Below are positions 34,870-44,912 of a DNA stretch of 64,000 nt, piece by piece. The DNA is from Faucicola sp902506225 (GTDB lineage: Bacteria; Pseudomonadota; Gammaproteobacteria; Pseudomonadales; Moraxellaceae): positions 2,542,001 to 2,606,000 of the forward strand of contig LR733345.1 in the NCBI GenBank assembly GCA_902506225.1. Direction: 5' to 3'. The position numbers and the translations under genes are program-made. Every line of letters starts with the position of its first letter. The first letter of the stretch is position 1. The notes beneath the pieces are model-generated. The model had not been told where the DNA came from and did no database searches. It saw nothing but the letters and a program-made list of their open reading frames with translations.

Positions 34870-36762
34870 TTAAAAAATATCTAGGCGATAATGATGGGCA
34901 ATAAAGGTTTTAAAATCTTTGACCATCGCCAAACATTCTTTTAACAAATCTTTTTCCAGTGCTGATAAGTGATTGGGATTTACCGCTCGCGCTGTTCTAT
35001 CCTGTGTGGTCAATGCCACATCCAATCGTTTTGCCATAAAAAAATCCAGTGCTTCTGCCAGATTTTGCGCCATGGTATCACCTAGTACCTGTCGCTGTGC
35101 CAGCTGTTGCAGTCGGCTTCTGGTGTTAGTCTCAGTGATTTGATATTCCAGTGATAAGGCTCGCACGCCATGGACAATCGGGAATATCCCCGCTTTTTTT
35201 AGGTCAATATCGGTTTCACTGGCACCGACAAATTTCTGCCACCAACCACTGCTATCGCCAAATTGTAGAATCGGTTTGGCAAAACGGTTGATAAAGTTGC
35301 TAGTCGCCACATTTTTCGCGCTGACTTGCCAATGTTTTTGCAGCTGCTCAAAGAGCTTAATATCGCCGCAAACAAAATGCGCATCGACTAAGGTCGCAAT
35401 CCACATCATATCTTCACTACTGCCACTCACGTACCATGCCGTGATTTGTTTTTCAAAGGCGGTTGAAGTTTTTCGCCAACGCTCGTTGCTAAGCATAATC
35501 TTGCCATCACAATAGGGATAACCCATGTTTGCCAATGCCTCATTGAACTGCGCGGCATAGCTGGGCAGATTGTCATCTTTAAAACCATTGCGGATAATCA
35601 GCGCATTGTCTTGGTCAGTACGCAAGATTTGTTCACCACGCCCTTCTGAGCCCATCACAAACAGACAGGTATTGTAGAAGGTGATAGCAGGCACAATCAG
35701 CTGCCATACCTTGGCGAACACTTGTAAATTCAAGCTTTGCACCATACGGCTGATAACATGGATTTTGATGCCGCTGGCGTGCTGCTCACGGATAAATTTA
35801 CCAATCAATTCCACCGCCACCGCAACATCCTCTAAGCTCTGCGCTTGCTCAATACGAGCAACAATAAGATTGGAATGGTTGGTTAAAAAGCTCAGTAATT
35901 CGGTTTGTCCCAAAATCCCAATGATTTGACCTTGACTGTCAATAATGGGTAAACGGTGGATACGAGTTTGTAGCATGGTCAGCAAGGCTTCACTCACATC
36001 TTGCGATTGATGCACGGTATGGATTTTAAAATTAGTAAAGTCCAGCACAGGCGTGGTGGCAAAATCAACTTTTTGTCCAATCGCTCGGCATACATCGGTT
36101 TGGGTAAAAATACCGATGCGCTCGACATACGCTGCGATGGTGGATTTTTCGACGCCTTGTGCGATGAGTTTGTCACGCTCCGCTTCGGTCATTCGCGCTT
36201 GCGACTTAACCAAAATATGCTTGATGTCAAATTGGTTCATCGCCATCGTGGCATCGTATAGCGTTGCCGTATCATCGACAAAATGTGGTGGTTTGATATG
36301 CTGCCCCAAATTGGCAATCGGTTGATATAGCAGTTTTTGACTTTCACTTTGGGCAAGGCGGGCTTGGTGATGGTTGAGACGGGCAGCGACATCGGCAAAC
36401 AAGGCTTTTTTTAAGGTGAGATTTTGCTCAGTGATTGCGCTTAGCACTTGGCCATTGATACGGTACATCAGACTTTGCTGTTGGGTAATAAAGTTGAACA
36501 CGCCGTTTTGCCTGACCTTGGTATCAAACCAATCGCCTGCATTTAAGGTAGAAATCAACGCATTGCCTTGTAATTGATGAACAAAGCCTTTAATGATAAT
36601 AAAAAAATCCCCTTGCCATCCTGCAGGTATGGGCTGCAAGTTGTCTAAATAGACGATTTTACTGTGCTGCTGCAGATAGGTTCGCTGCTGAGCGCTTAGT
36701 GTATCAAACGGGGGCTGGTGTAGATGTTGTATGTCCAAAGTCTGTATCGTTGAGCCACTCAT
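34870..36762 (-). CDS. cNMP-binding / CBS / DUF294 nucleotidyltransferase-like protein
   Basis: A 630-residue multidomain cytoplasmic protein. The first 140 residues look like a cyclic-nucleotide-binding fold (FFIIIKGFVHQLQGNALISTL). Residues about 160-300 contain two CBS repeats, the second ending HRLPIIDSQGQIIGILGQTE. The DUF294 nucleotidyltransferase-like core has MGSEGRGEQILRTDQDNALI and CDGKIMLSNERWRKT. A helical C-terminus follows. The architecture suggests signal-dependent nucleotidyl transfer, possibly on GlnD-like lines, but no substrate is known. AAGGA precedes the ATG. It forms an operon with the exonuclease. Confidence 0.88.
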   Translation of the reverse strand: MSGSTIQTLDIQHLHQPPFDTLSAQQRTYLQQHSKIVYLDNLQPIPAGWQGDFFIIIKGFVHQLQGNALISTLNAGDWFDTKVRQNGVFNFITQQQSLMYRINGQVLSAITEQNLTLKKALFADVAARLNHHQARLAQSESQKLLYQPIANLGQHIKPPHFVDDTATLYDATMAMNQFDIKHILVKSQARMTEAERDKLIAQGVEKSTIAAYVERIGIFTQTDVCRAIGQKVDFATTPVLDFTNFKIHTVHQSQDVSEALLTMLQTRIHRLPIIDSQGQIIGILGQTELLSFLTNHSNLIVARIEQAQSLEDVAVAVELIGKFIREQHASGIKIHVISRMVQSLNLQVFAKVWQLIVPAITFYNTCLFVMGSEGRGEQILRTDQDNALIIRNGFKDDNLPSYAAQFNEALANMGYPYCDGKIMLSNERWRKTSTAFEKQITAWYVSGSSEDMMWIATLVDAHFVCGDIKLFEQLQKHWQVSAKNVATSNFINRFAKPILQFGDSSGWWQKFVGASETDIDLKKAGIFPIVHGVRALSLEYQITETNTRSRLQQLAQRQVLGDTMAQNLAEALDFFMAKRLDVALTTQDRTARAVNPNHLSALEKDLLKECLAMVKDFKTFIAHHYRLDIF

Positions 36763-36920
36763 ATCACCATCCTTGTATTGCGGCTAAAAATAAATCTCAT
36801 GTCCTATGAGTCTTGTTAGATTATAATCAAAGTTGTCTAAGGCAACAATCGTGTTTCAACAAATATCGATGGATCGTGGTGGTATGTAATTTACACCCGT
36901 CAAACATATCAGTATAGGTA

Positions 36921-37139
36921 ATGGGTAAACAGATGAATTATTTAGGTTTTCTTTGTTTAGGTCTAGGGATTTTGACATTGGTCGCGGGTATGCTATGTTT
37001 TTTATTATCTAAAGTCAGTAAGGAGCCGCCCGTCAGGTATAAAACCCAACGCATTGCGATGGTGCTGTTGCCACTGGCGATTGTACTGCTTAGTATCGGA
37101 CTTAAATTTAGTATGAGTGTAGTGAATCCTGAGGTGTAA
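36921..37139 (+). CDS. Small two-helix membrane protein
   Basis: A 72-residue protein with two hydrophobic helices (FLCLGLGILTLVAGMLCFLL and IAMVLLPLAIVLLSIGLKF) joined by a basic loop. A second ATG at 36933 has a better, though weak, ribosome site. No family is recognised. It lies alone between divergent DUF294 and convergent rapA. Confidence 0.5.
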   Translation: MGKQMNYLGFLCLGLGILTLVAGMLCFLLSKVSKEPPVRYKTQRIAMVLLPLAIVLLSIGLKFSMSVVNPEV

Positions 37140-37206
37140 ATAAATAGCTTTGATAACTAGACCTGTTAACTAGTCTTAACCACAAAATGAAAAGTGCACA
37201 CATATA

Positions 37207-37239
37207 ATAAAGGTCAGCCTAATATAAGCTGACCTTTAA
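37207..37239. terminator. Terminator between small membrane protein and rapA
   Basis: AAAGGTCAGC (37209-37218) pairs perfectly with GCTGACCTTT (37228-37237) around a 9-base loop. T runs are short on both strands. Confidence 0.65.
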
Positions 37240-37265
37240 CCTAAATTAACCTAAATTCAAAACAA

Positions 37266-40115
37266 TTAAGCGGGCTTGACAGCGACTAGCACACGGATGC
37301 TATCAGGAATTAAGGATAAATGGCCCAGTGCATGTAAGCCCTGTTCTTGCAAACGTTTTAATTGATTGATTTCTGCGTCTCGTACATTCGGATTGATGGA
37401 TTGCAAATATTGCAGGCGCTCCACTTCACGCTCATAGCGCTGATTAAATACCTCTTTGGCTTGCTCACTTATCGCAGGTAATTGCTGGTTTGCCAATGCT
37501 ACTGCTTGCTCATAGCGCACTTCGATGATGTCTTTACGCGCTTTAATGACTTGACGCGCGCGGGTTTTATCCAAACGATGAATATGCGACACAATCATAT
37601 CAGGCGCAATTTTATCGCTAAAATCAGTCCCTTGCTGGCTTAAAAACACCCGAATGAGCGGCTTTGGCAAAAATGCGGGTAAATTAAGGAGCTTTGGCGC
37701 AATCGCTTCAACACGAAAATTAACTTCGACCAATACCAGTCCTTCAGGCATGGTATTACTTTGTAAGGTTGCAACCGTGGTATTACCAAACGTGCCTGCG
37801 TTGACCGTTTCAAAGATACTTTGCATCAAAGGATGCTCATAAGTCATGAATTCCATGTCTTCGCGTAATAACGCTTGGTCACGCTCAAAGGTCAAGGTCA
37901 TACCATCTTCGGGGACTGCCAGTCCTTGCACCTGTACTTCATCGCTCGGATGCAGCATCAATGAGCCATCGCGCTGTCCACTATATTCCATATTGATGGA
38001 CGACATAAAACGTTCAAACAAACGTGGCAACATGTGGGTATCATCAAAATCACGCATGGTGTAAGCGATTTTACTGGCGACACGCGGGCGACAAGAATTG
38101 TATTCAAGTAATCTGTCACGCCCTGCTTGCATGGCTGCTTCTAGTGCGAGGCGCTGGGCGTTGCCTTCTTCAATCAACTGATCTAAAGTAATTTCTTGAC
38201 CCTCATCTTCGACTTTTTGCCCTTCAAGTAGCGGTTTTAAATCCACAATAAACTGCTCTTGAACGGTTTGCGCCGTGGGTGAGATTTGGTTAAAAATATT
38301 TAGCGCTTCGTTATACCAGCGGTACATACGTTCAGTTGCCGTGCCTTCGACGAAAGGCACATGAATGGTAATCTCGTTTTGCTGACCAATCCGATCGAGG
38401 CGGCCAATCCGCTGCTCTAATGTATCAGGATTGGCAGGCAAATCAAATAATACCAAATCACTGGCAAACTGAAAATTACGCCCTTCAGAGCCAATTTCAG
38501 AAGCCAACAAGACTTGCGCGCCTTCAATATCGGCAAAATATGCAGCCGCTTGGTCGCGCTCCAGTAGGGTCATTTGCTCAGTAAAAATCGCAGTTTTAAT
38601 GCCCGCATGCAATCGCAATACTGCCTCTAAACTCTCAACCGTTGCCCCACTGCGCGCAATCAGCAGCACCTTTTGATGTTTCAAGGTGTTTTTAAGCAAA
38701 TCAACCAGCCAAGGCACCCGCGGGTCTTGTTCTAGCCAACTGCCATCGGGCTGTAACTCTTCTGGCCATAATTGTTCGCGTAATTTACCTTGGGTGTGAT
38801 AACTGTCTTGCCAACTTATCGGGAGCGGCAACGGGTACGCCATTGAGCGCCGACCTTTGAAGCCAGAAATAAGCTCAGAGACGCTCTCACGGGTGTTGCG
38901 AAATAGCACACGGCCAGTACCATGACGATCTAACAATTCATTGATGGCGCGCGCACGACCTTGCTCGTCATCACTGATGTCATGACCTAATAACTGGGCT
39001 AATGCTGATTTTTGCTTATCTGACAGCCATTGGTCACTCAATAACACCTCAGCAATTGCGGCGGTTTGCGCAAAATTTTCTTCTGCATCAATAAAGTCGT
39101 CTAAATCATTAAAACGATTGGGATCTAACAATCGTAACCGCGCAAAATGGCTTTCTAAACCTAACTGCTCAGGGGTTGCTGTGAGTAACAACACACCTGC
39201 GGTTTGTTTGGCCAAATCTTCAACCAAATCGTATTTGTCATTACCCCCCTGCTCACTGTCCCAATGTAGATGGTGCGCTTCATCCACAACCAGCAAATCA
39301 AACCCCGCTTCCAAGGCTTTTTCATGCAAATCTTCATGGTCGAGTAGCAAATCGATACTGGCAATAATCAACTGCTCAGTGGCGAAGGGATTTTGCTCAG
39401 GGTCATGCTCTGCAATCGCTGCGGTTCTGACCAAATCAAAAATCGCAAACTCAAGATTGAAACGACGACGCATTTCAATCATCCATTGGTACTGCAAACT
39501 ATCCGGTACCAAAATCAAAATACGCTCAGATTTGCCGGTAATTAATTGCTGATGAATAATCAGACCCGCTTCAATTGTCTTGCCAAGCCCTACTTCATCA
39601 GCAAGCAAGACACGCGGCGCGATACGTTTACCTACTTCATGGGCGATATACAGCTGGTGCTCAATGATATCGACACGCGCACCCATCAAGCCTCTTAGTG
39701 GATGAGACGCCAAATAGGCTTGGGTACGCAGTAGCTCTTGGCGCAGTTCGTACCAATCATTTTGGTGGATACGACTGGCGAGCAAGCGTTCAAGCGGTTT
39801 TGCCAGATTAATATTAGCCGCAAGGCGGGTTTCCATAATCGCACGGTCATGACCTTCAACCGAGTATTTATAGACGCCATTGGTTTCTTCAAAATCGCTG
39901 ACCACATACGACGCGCCATCTTGGTCGTGTATGGTATCCCCTGCTTTGAAAGTCACACGCGACAAAGGCGCCGATGTCTTGGCATACACACGCGTTTCTT
40001 CACTTTGCGGGAACAAAATATGCACGCAGCGTTCATCAACGAGCACGACGACGCCCAGCCCCAATTCATTCTCTGTATCCGACAGATAACGTTGTCCAAT
40101 CGCAAAATCAGTCAT
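37266..40115 (-). CDS. rapA: RNA polymerase-associated SNF2 ATPase RapA
   Basis: RapA (HepA) is a Swi2/Snf2 translocase that recycles RNA polymerase. About 949 residues from the ATG at 40115 (MTDFAIGQRYLSDTENELGLG), which aligns with the E. coli start; a TTG 7 codons earlier is the longer alternative. Motifs: LLADEVGLGKTIEAGLI (Walker A), LLVVDEAHHLHW (DEAH), LLLTATPEQLGLESHFARL, SEIGSEGRNFQFAS and PDTLEQRIGRLDRIGQ. The tail ends NPNVRDAEINQLKRLQEQG, as in RapA. Confidence 0.96.
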   Translation of the reverse strand: MTDFAIGQRYLSDTENELGLGVVVLVDERCVHILFPQSEETRVYAKTSAPLSRVTFKAGDTIHDQDGASYVVSDFEETNGVYKYSVEGHDRAIMETRLAANINLAKPLERLLASRIHQNDWYELRQELLRTQAYLASHPLRGLMGARVDIIEHQLYIAHEVGKRIAPRVLLADEVGLGKTIEAGLIIHQQLITGKSERILILVPDSLQYQWMIEMRRRFNLEFAIFDLVRTAAIAEHDPEQNPFATEQLIIASIDLLLDHEDLHEKALEAGFDLLVVDEAHHLHWDSEQGGNDKYDLVEDLAKQTAGVLLLTATPEQLGLESHFARLRLLDPNRFNDLDDFIDAEENFAQTAAIAEVLLSDQWLSDKQKSALAQLLGHDISDDEQGRARAINELLDRHGTGRVLFRNTRESVSELISGFKGRRSMAYPLPLPISWQDSYHTQGKLREQLWPEELQPDGSWLEQDPRVPWLVDLLKNTLKHQKVLLIARSGATVESLEAVLRLHAGIKTAIFTEQMTLLERDQAAAYFADIEGAQVLLASEIGSEGRNFQFASDLVLFDLPANPDTLEQRIGRLDRIGQQNEITIHVPFVEGTATERMYRWYNEALNIFNQISPTAQTVQEQFIVDLKPLLEGQKVEDEGQEITLDQLIEEGNAQRLALEAAMQAGRDRLLEYNSCRPRVASKIAYTMRDFDDTHMLPRLFERFMSSINMEYSGQRDGSLMLHPSDEVQVQGLAVPEDGMTLTFERDQALLREDMEFMTYEHPLMQSIFETVNAGTFGNTTVATLQSNTMPEGLVLVEVNFRVEAIAPKLLNLPAFLPKPLIRVFLSQQGTDFSDKIAPDMIVSHIHRLDKTRARQVIKARKDIIEVRYEQAVALANQQLPAISEQAKEVFNQRYEREVERLQYLQSINPNVRDAEINQLKRLQEQGLHALGHLSLIPDSIRVLVAVKPA

Positions 40116-40227
40116 ACCGCTTAACCATGCTTCCAAATGAGAAATTTAAATGATGAAAAGTAAAACTGTTTATGATAGCAAAAATTACATTTTCAAGTGA
40201 ATGATTTTGTTGATAACTGCTGTTTAC

Positions 40228-41040
40228 TTATTCATCATTCGCTACCAACGGACTGACGACTGGCATACCTTCGGTCATGAGCGCTTGTGTGAGCATCTCG
40301 ATATTATACACCGCGTGACTTTTTACCGTATTTTCAAAGTAAATATACAAGGTATCAAAATTGGCTTGTTGATTGGCAATCGTCTTTGCCCAAGCTTGCA
40401 TTTCTGTATTACTGTATCGATAATCATGCCGCTCGGCAGCCGAATGGGCGTCCCACCAGTCTAAGTTTTGCCCATGCATGCGTAAATAACCGATGCGGCT
40501 AGTAAACAACAGCCGACTGGGCGGTAAACCATGGATATTTGGATAGTCCACACTACACCAAATCAAATTTTGCTGCTGAAAACTGGCGTAAACTTGCGGG
40601 ATATGCCAGCTTTGGTGGCGAAACTCTATCGCCAATGGTAACCCATCAAACCAACTGGTTAAGGTTGCCAAATACTGACGATGTGCCACCGTTCTATCAA
40701 AACCATGCGGAAATTGAATCAATAACGCAGCCAAGCAATCTGCCGTCAAGATAGGTTCAATCGCCTGCAAAAAAGCTTGCGCGGTCTCGGCAGTAGCGGC
40801 TAATCGGTGGGTAAAATCTTGGTGAATCTTAATCGAAAATTTTAGCTGCCCGTTGGATTTTTTGAGCATACCTTCATACGCTTTTCGACCTAAAGGCGCA
40901 TAGAAGCTACTATTGATTTCAACAGTGGCATAATGACGACTATACTCGGTTAAAAATTCGGTTTTTTTGGTGTCAGCAGGATACAGGATTCCCAAAAAAT
41001 CCGTATCACTGTATCCACCGGTTCCGATATAGATGCTCAT
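40228..41040 (-). CDS. DUF72 (YecE-like) protein
   Basis: A 270-residue TIM-barrel-like protein of the DUF72/YecE family. Signature stretches are GTGGYSDTDF at the N-terminus, YATVEINSSFYAP, FSIKIHQDFTHR and the C-terminal LYIYFENTVKSHAVYNIEML. The molecular function of the family is not known. No strong ribosome site is seen. Confidence 0.87.
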   Translation of the reverse strand: MSIYIGTGGYSDTDFLGILYPADTKKTEFLTEYSRHYATVEINSSFYAPLGRKAYEGMLKKSNGQLKFSIKIHQDFTHRLAATAETAQAFLQAIEPILTADCLAALLIQFPHGFDRTVAHRQYLATLTSWFDGLPLAIEFRHQSWHIPQVYASFQQQNLIWCSVDYPNIHGLPPSRLLFTSRIGYLRMHGQNLDWWDAHSAAERHDYRYSNTEMQAWAKTIANQQANFDTLYIYFENTVKSHAVYNIEMLTQALMTEGMPVVSPLVANDE

Positions 41041-41083
41041 AGAAAATTGGTTCTACTCAATTTCAAAATTAGCCCATCATTGA

Positions 41084-41536
41084 TTAATAGAAATTAATAA
41101 AAGTCGTATACAACGCCATCATCCATAACAAAAACAGCATCGTCAAGGCTAACAGCTGCGCGGCAGAACCTACATCTTTGCCAATCTTTGCCAACGGATG
41201 ACGTTCTGTCGATGTATGGTCAATCGACGCTTCAATACCGGTATTAAACAACTCAACGATGAGAGAAAAAAACGATGAAAACACCAGTATCATTTTAATT
41301 GGCATCATAAAAGGTAAAAAAATCAGCACAACTAATAAAATGCTATTGAGCCATGCAACCTGTCGAAAAGCCGCTTCATTTTGATACGCCGCAACCAAAC
41401 CATCTTTTGAGTAACCTGCGGCATTAATGATACGTTTGAGACCCGTTTTTCCCTTGGTCTGCGCGGCATATCCTTCTAAATGGCTAGCGAATTTATCAGA
41501 GCGCTGATTTGAACTAGGTGATGTCATGGTGATCAT
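41084..41536 (-). CDS. dgkA: Diacylglycerol kinase
   Basis: DgkA phosphorylates diacylglycerol in the inner membrane, recycling it for phospholipid synthesis. The 150-residue protein has RIINAAGYSKDGLVAAYQNEAAFRQ, three membrane helices, and the active-site ELFNTGIEASIDH...ERHPLAKIGKDVGSAAQ. An extra N-terminal 30 residues of polar sequence precede the usual start. Confidence 0.93.
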   Translation of the reverse strand: MITMTSPSSNQRSDKFASHLEGYAAQTKGKTGLKRIINAAGYSKDGLVAAYQNEAAFRQVAWLNSILLVVLIFLPFMMPIKMILVFSSFFSLIVELFNTGIEASIDHTSTERHPLAKIGKDVGSAAQLLALTMLFLLWMMALYTTFINFY

Positions 41537-41790
41537 TGGGTTATAAAAAATTTTCTCATTCTACCATAGATTAATCCTAGAATTTTCACAATATCTACTG
41601 CCGCGAGCATTGATAGCCGTTGATAAATAAGCTTTGAATCATGCGAATTTAAGTGCAAATAAAATCTATAAATATTGATTGCCATTTTAATGATAATGGC
41701 ATAAATTCTAAGACTTCTGCTATTTTTTGCAGCCACCACTCCACCTTGCTTTTTTTAGTTAGTGTTGTCACCTTATTCGATGAAAAATCT

Positions 41791-42576
41791 ATGATGAAAT
41801 TACGCGCCACTTGCCAACTCGATTATCACTTTTCCCAGCCAACCCCTGCAGTGTTTCTACTACGACCGCAATCAGGGTTAGCACAGCAGATCACTCAAGA
41901 AGAATGGCAAGTCACACCACCCCTAGAAGTTACAAGCTATAACGACAATTTTGGTAACTTATGTGACAGGGTTTTATTTCCAATGGGTGATTACCAAGTT
42001 AGCCTAACAGTTGAACTATATACTAGCGAATGGATAGATGTCGCACCCGGTATGCCGAAAACACCGATTGAGCAGCTGCCTTCAGATACGATGGTATATT
42101 TGTTACCCAGTCGCTATTGTCTGCCAGAATTTCTACTTCAAGAAGCCCAAATGATAACCCAAGATTTTGCCGAAGGTTATGACAAAGCAGCGGCAATTTG
42201 CAACTATATTCACCAAAACTTTACTTACCAATATGGGAGTAGTACAGCAGAGACCACAGCACTAGACACGTGGCAGCATAAAAAAGGCGTCTGTCGTGAC
42301 TTTGCCCATTTGGGTATTAGTCTGTCACGGGCATTAGATATGCCCGCTCGCATGGTAGTTGGGTACTTATATCAACTTGACCCAATGGACTTACATGCGT
42401 GGTATGAGGTTTTTATTGGCGACCGTTGGTACACATTTGACGCAACGCAATCTGCACCAAAAGGCGGTCGTGTGATCTTAGGTTATGGAAGGGATGCTGC
42501 GGATGTTGCTTTTGCGACTTTCTTCGCGCCATTTGAATTAAAAGATATGAAAGTTAACGTAGAAAAAATCGACTGA
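41791..42576 (+). CDS. Transglutaminase-like domain protein
   Basis: A 261-residue cysteine protease-fold protein. The N-terminal half (LRATCQLDYHFSQPTPAVFLLRPQ) is the bacterial transglutaminase-like N-domain. The catalytic triad is visible in KKGVCRDFAHLGI (Cys), DLHAWYEVFI (His) and WYTFDATQ (Asp). The open frame continues 46 codons upstream, but homology starts at ATG 41791/41794. No signal peptide is seen, so it is probably cytoplasmic. Substrate unknown. Confidence 0.85.
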   Translation: MMKLRATCQLDYHFSQPTPAVFLLRPQSGLAQQITQEEWQVTPPLEVTSYNDNFGNLCDRVLFPMGDYQVSLTVELYTSEWIDVAPGMPKTPIEQLPSDTMVYLLPSRYCLPEFLLQEAQMITQDFAEGYDKAAAICNYIHQNFTYQYGSSTAETTALDTWQHKKGVCRDFAHLGISLSRALDMPARMVVGYLYQLDPMDLHAWYEVFIGDRWYTFDATQSAPKGGRVILGYGRDAADVAFATFFAPFELKDMKVNVEKID

Positions 42577-42678
42577 TTTTAGTAGAGATGTTCAAAGTGG
42601 AAGCCTCTATTAGAAGGCTTTCATCCCAATTTTTTAATTACCAATATTCATAACTTAGATTGTTGCAAACCCACAAAG

Positions 42679-42716
42679 CAAAAAAACACCCCCTTACTGT
42701 TGTAAGGGGGTGTTTT
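42679..42716 (-). terminator. rRNA operon terminator
   Basis: A 15-bp perfect stem, AAAACACCCCCTTAC (42683-42697) with GTAAGGGGGTGTTTT (42702-42716), around loop TGTT. On the minus strand it runs into a TTTTTTT tract, ten bases beyond the 5S gene. Confidence 0.92.
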
Positions 42717-42725
42717 GGAATAGGG

Positions 42726-42840
42726 AGCTGACGATGACCTACTCTCACATGGGCGAACCACACTACCATTGGCGCATTGGAGTTTCACTTCTGAGTTCGG
42801 GAAGGGATCAGGTGGGACCTCCAAGCTATTATCGTCAGCA
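42726..42840 (-). rRNA. rrf: 5S ribosomal RNA
   Basis: About 115 bases with the conserved 5S blocks GGTCCCACCTGATCCC, CGAACTCAGAAGTGAAA and GGTAGTGTGG on the minus strand. The two ends pair (GCTGACGAT with ATCGTCAGC) as helix I. Ends are approximate. No 23S gene lies upstream of it in this window. Confidence 0.92.
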
Positions 42841-43012
42841 AAAGGTTAATTATCTTCGTTGGAACTTGATAATTAACCCAGACTCATTTCTCTATGTTGT
42901 TATTGAATTATCAGACCTTCGTCAGGTCGTGATTTCTGATAAAACAGATTGAAGTAATCTCTTAATATGCTTACTAAATTACTCTGTCTGCTTTATTACG
43001 TTAAGCTAATTA
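42841..43012 (-). other. rRNA spacer, near-copy of 44252-44414
   Basis: The sequence from AGGTTAATTATCTTCG to the tRNA-Ala is almost identical to the 23S-to-tRNA-Ala spacer at 44252-44414, with a few differences (CTTCGT against CCTCGT near 42917; TATGCTTACT against TACATACT). Here it abuts 5S directly, where 23S should be. Confidence 0.75.
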
Positions 43013-43088
43013 TGGTGGAGCCAAGGAGAGTCGAACTCCTGACCTCCTGCGTGCAAGGCAGGCGCTCTACCAACTGAGCTATGGCCCC
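43013..43088 (-). tRNA. tRNA-Ala (UGC), copy 1
   Basis: A 76-base cloverleaf starting GGGGCCATAGCTCAGTTGG, anticodon TGC, T arm GTTCGACTC, encoded CCA end. Typical for the 16S-23S spacer. Confidence 0.97.
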
Positions 43089-43155
43089 TGAGCGAGGATA
43101 AGCAAAGCATCGCTTTGCCCGAGTGCAAGAGAATTTACCAAGTAAATTCTAAAGC
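43089..43155. repeat. 67-base spacer repeat, copy A
   Basis: Direct repeat with 43251-43317, 64 of 67 bases identical. It contains two inverted repeats: GCAAAGC-atc-GCTTTGC and AGAATTTAC-CA-AGTAAATTCT. It lies between tRNA-Ala and tRNA-Ile. Confidence 0.85.
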
Positions 43156-43173
43156 ATTTAACCTCTGCTTAAA

Positions 43174-43250
43174 TGGTGGGTCTAATAAGACTTGAACTTA
43201 TGACCCCTGCCTTATCAAGGCAGTGCTCTAACCAACTGAGCTATAGACCC
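43174..43250 (-). tRNA. tRNA-Ile (GAU), copy 1
   Basis: A 77-base cloverleaf starting GGGTCTATAGCTCAGTTGG, anticodon GAT, encoded CCA. Confidence 0.97.
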
Positions 43251-43317
43251 TGAACGAGGATTAGCAAAGCATCGCTTTGCCCGAGTGCAAGAGAATTTAC
43301 GAAGTAAATTCTAAAGC
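43251..43317. repeat. 67-base spacer repeat, copy B
   Basis: Second copy of the 43089-43155 repeat, between tRNA-Ile and the 16S 3' end. The pair flanks tRNA-Ile exactly. Confidence 0.85.
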
Positions 43318-43386
43318 CGTAACCCTCGAATTAGCTTATTTATACACAAGAACAACTTGCTGTGAATTCTCACTTAGTGCTTTAGT

Positions 43387-43456
<70 letters not shown>

Positions 43457-44120
43457 GGTTTCGGGTCTATACCCTGCAACTAGACGCCCTATTAAGACTC
43501 GGTTTCCCTACGGCTCCCCTATTCGGTTAACCTTGCTACAGAATATAAGTCGCTGACCCATTATACAAAAGGTACGCCGTCACATCATAAATGATGCTCC
43601 GACTGCTTGTATGCACACGGTTTCAGGTTCTATTTCACTCCCCTCACAGGGGTTCTTTTCGCCTTTCCCTCACGGTACTGGTTCACTATCGGTCAGTCAG
43701 GAGTATTTAGCCTTGGAGGATGGTCCCCCCATCTTCAGACAGAATTTCTCGTGTTCCGCCCTACTTAATATGCTTCTTATAACCTTTCGAGTACGGGATT
43801 ATCACCCTCTACGATTGACCTTTCCAAGTCATTCCTCTAAATTATAATCAGTCGGCTCCTCCCCGTTCGCTCGCCGCTACTAGGGGAATCTCTATTGATG
43901 TCTTTTCCTCGGGTTACTGAGATGTTTCACTTCTCCCGGTTTGCCCCCCGCTATAAAATATAGCGGGGTACCTACCTTATGGTAGGTGGGTTTCCCCATT
44001 CAGATATCGCCGGATCACAGGATATTGCCGCCTCCCCGACGCTTTTCGCAGGCTGTCACGTCTTTCATCGCCTCTGACTGCCAAGGCATCCACCATGTGC
44101 ACTTCATTACTTGACTATAC
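43457..44120 (-). rRNA. 23S rRNA 5' fragment (about 660 bases)
   Basis: The minus strand reads from ACATGGTGGATGCCTTGGCA, the 23S 5' domain, through AGCGGCGAGCGAACGGGGAGG, CCAGTACCGTGAGGGAAAGG and GGGAGCCGTAGGGAAACC to GGGTATAGACCCGAAACC, about the first quarter of 23S. It then fuses to the 16S 3' end. The 3' three quarters are absent. The 5' end is approximate. Confidence 0.9.
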
Positions 44121-44414
44121 AACCCTAAAGGGTCGTATAGGTAATGGTAACGATCTTCACCTATGTTTACGCTTGATTCAGTTCTCTTTACTTTTAAGTA
44201 ATCAGTTATTCCAATCATTTCTTTGGGTCTGATTGGCTGATTACTAAGGTTAATTATCTTCGTTGGAACTTGATAATTAACCCAGACTCATTTCTCTATG
44301 TTGTTATTGAATTATCAGACCCTCGTCAGGTCGTGATTTCTGATAAAACAGATTGAAGTAATCTCTTAATACATACTAAATTACTCTGTCTGCTTTATTA
44401 CGTTAAGCTAATTA
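44121..44414 (-). other. 23S - tRNA-Ala spacer
   Basis: The internal transcribed spacer between 23S and tRNA-Ala, including the stretch nearly identical to 42841-43012. No gene was seen. Confidence 0.7.
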
Positions 44415-44490
44415 TGGTGGAGCCAAGGAGAGTCGAACTCCTGACCTCCTGCGTGCAAGGCAGGCGCTCTACCAACTGAGCTATGGCCCC
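44415..44490 (-). tRNA. tRNA-Ala (UGC), copy 2
   Basis: 76 bases, identical to copy 1, anticodon TGC, encoded CCA. Confidence 0.97.
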
Positions 44491-44501
44491 TAAGTAAGAG
44501 G

Positions 44502-44578
44502 TGGTGGGTCTAATAAGACTTGAACTTATGACCCCTGCCTTATCAAGGCAGTGCTCTAACCAACTGAGCTATAGACCC
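44502..44578 (-). tRNA. tRNA-Ile (GAU), copy 2
   Basis: 77 bases, identical to copy 1, anticodon GAT. The Ala-Ile spacer is only 11 bases here against 85 in copy 1, so the two pairs come from different operons. Confidence 0.97.
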
Positions 44579-44741
44579 CGAGAACCGTTAAAAAATTGCA
44601 TCGCAATTTTAGGTTCGAGCTAAAATCCTTTGCTAAGGATTTTAGTCTTAGCCTTGCTATTTGCGCTGCTGTAGATTAACGATTATTAGCTTATTTATAC
44701 ACAAGAACAACTTGCTGTGAATTCTCACTTAGTGCTTTAGT
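44579..44741 (-). other. tRNA-Ile - 16S spacer with two hairpins
   Basis: Contains AAAATTGC-atc-GCAATTTT (44592-44610) and CTAAAATCCTT-tgct-AAGGATTTTAG (44620-44645). The final ~55 bases match the corresponding spacer of copy 1. The hairpins may take part in rRNA processing. Confidence 0.6.
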
Positions 44742-44911
<170 letters not shown>

Positions 44912-44912
44912 N

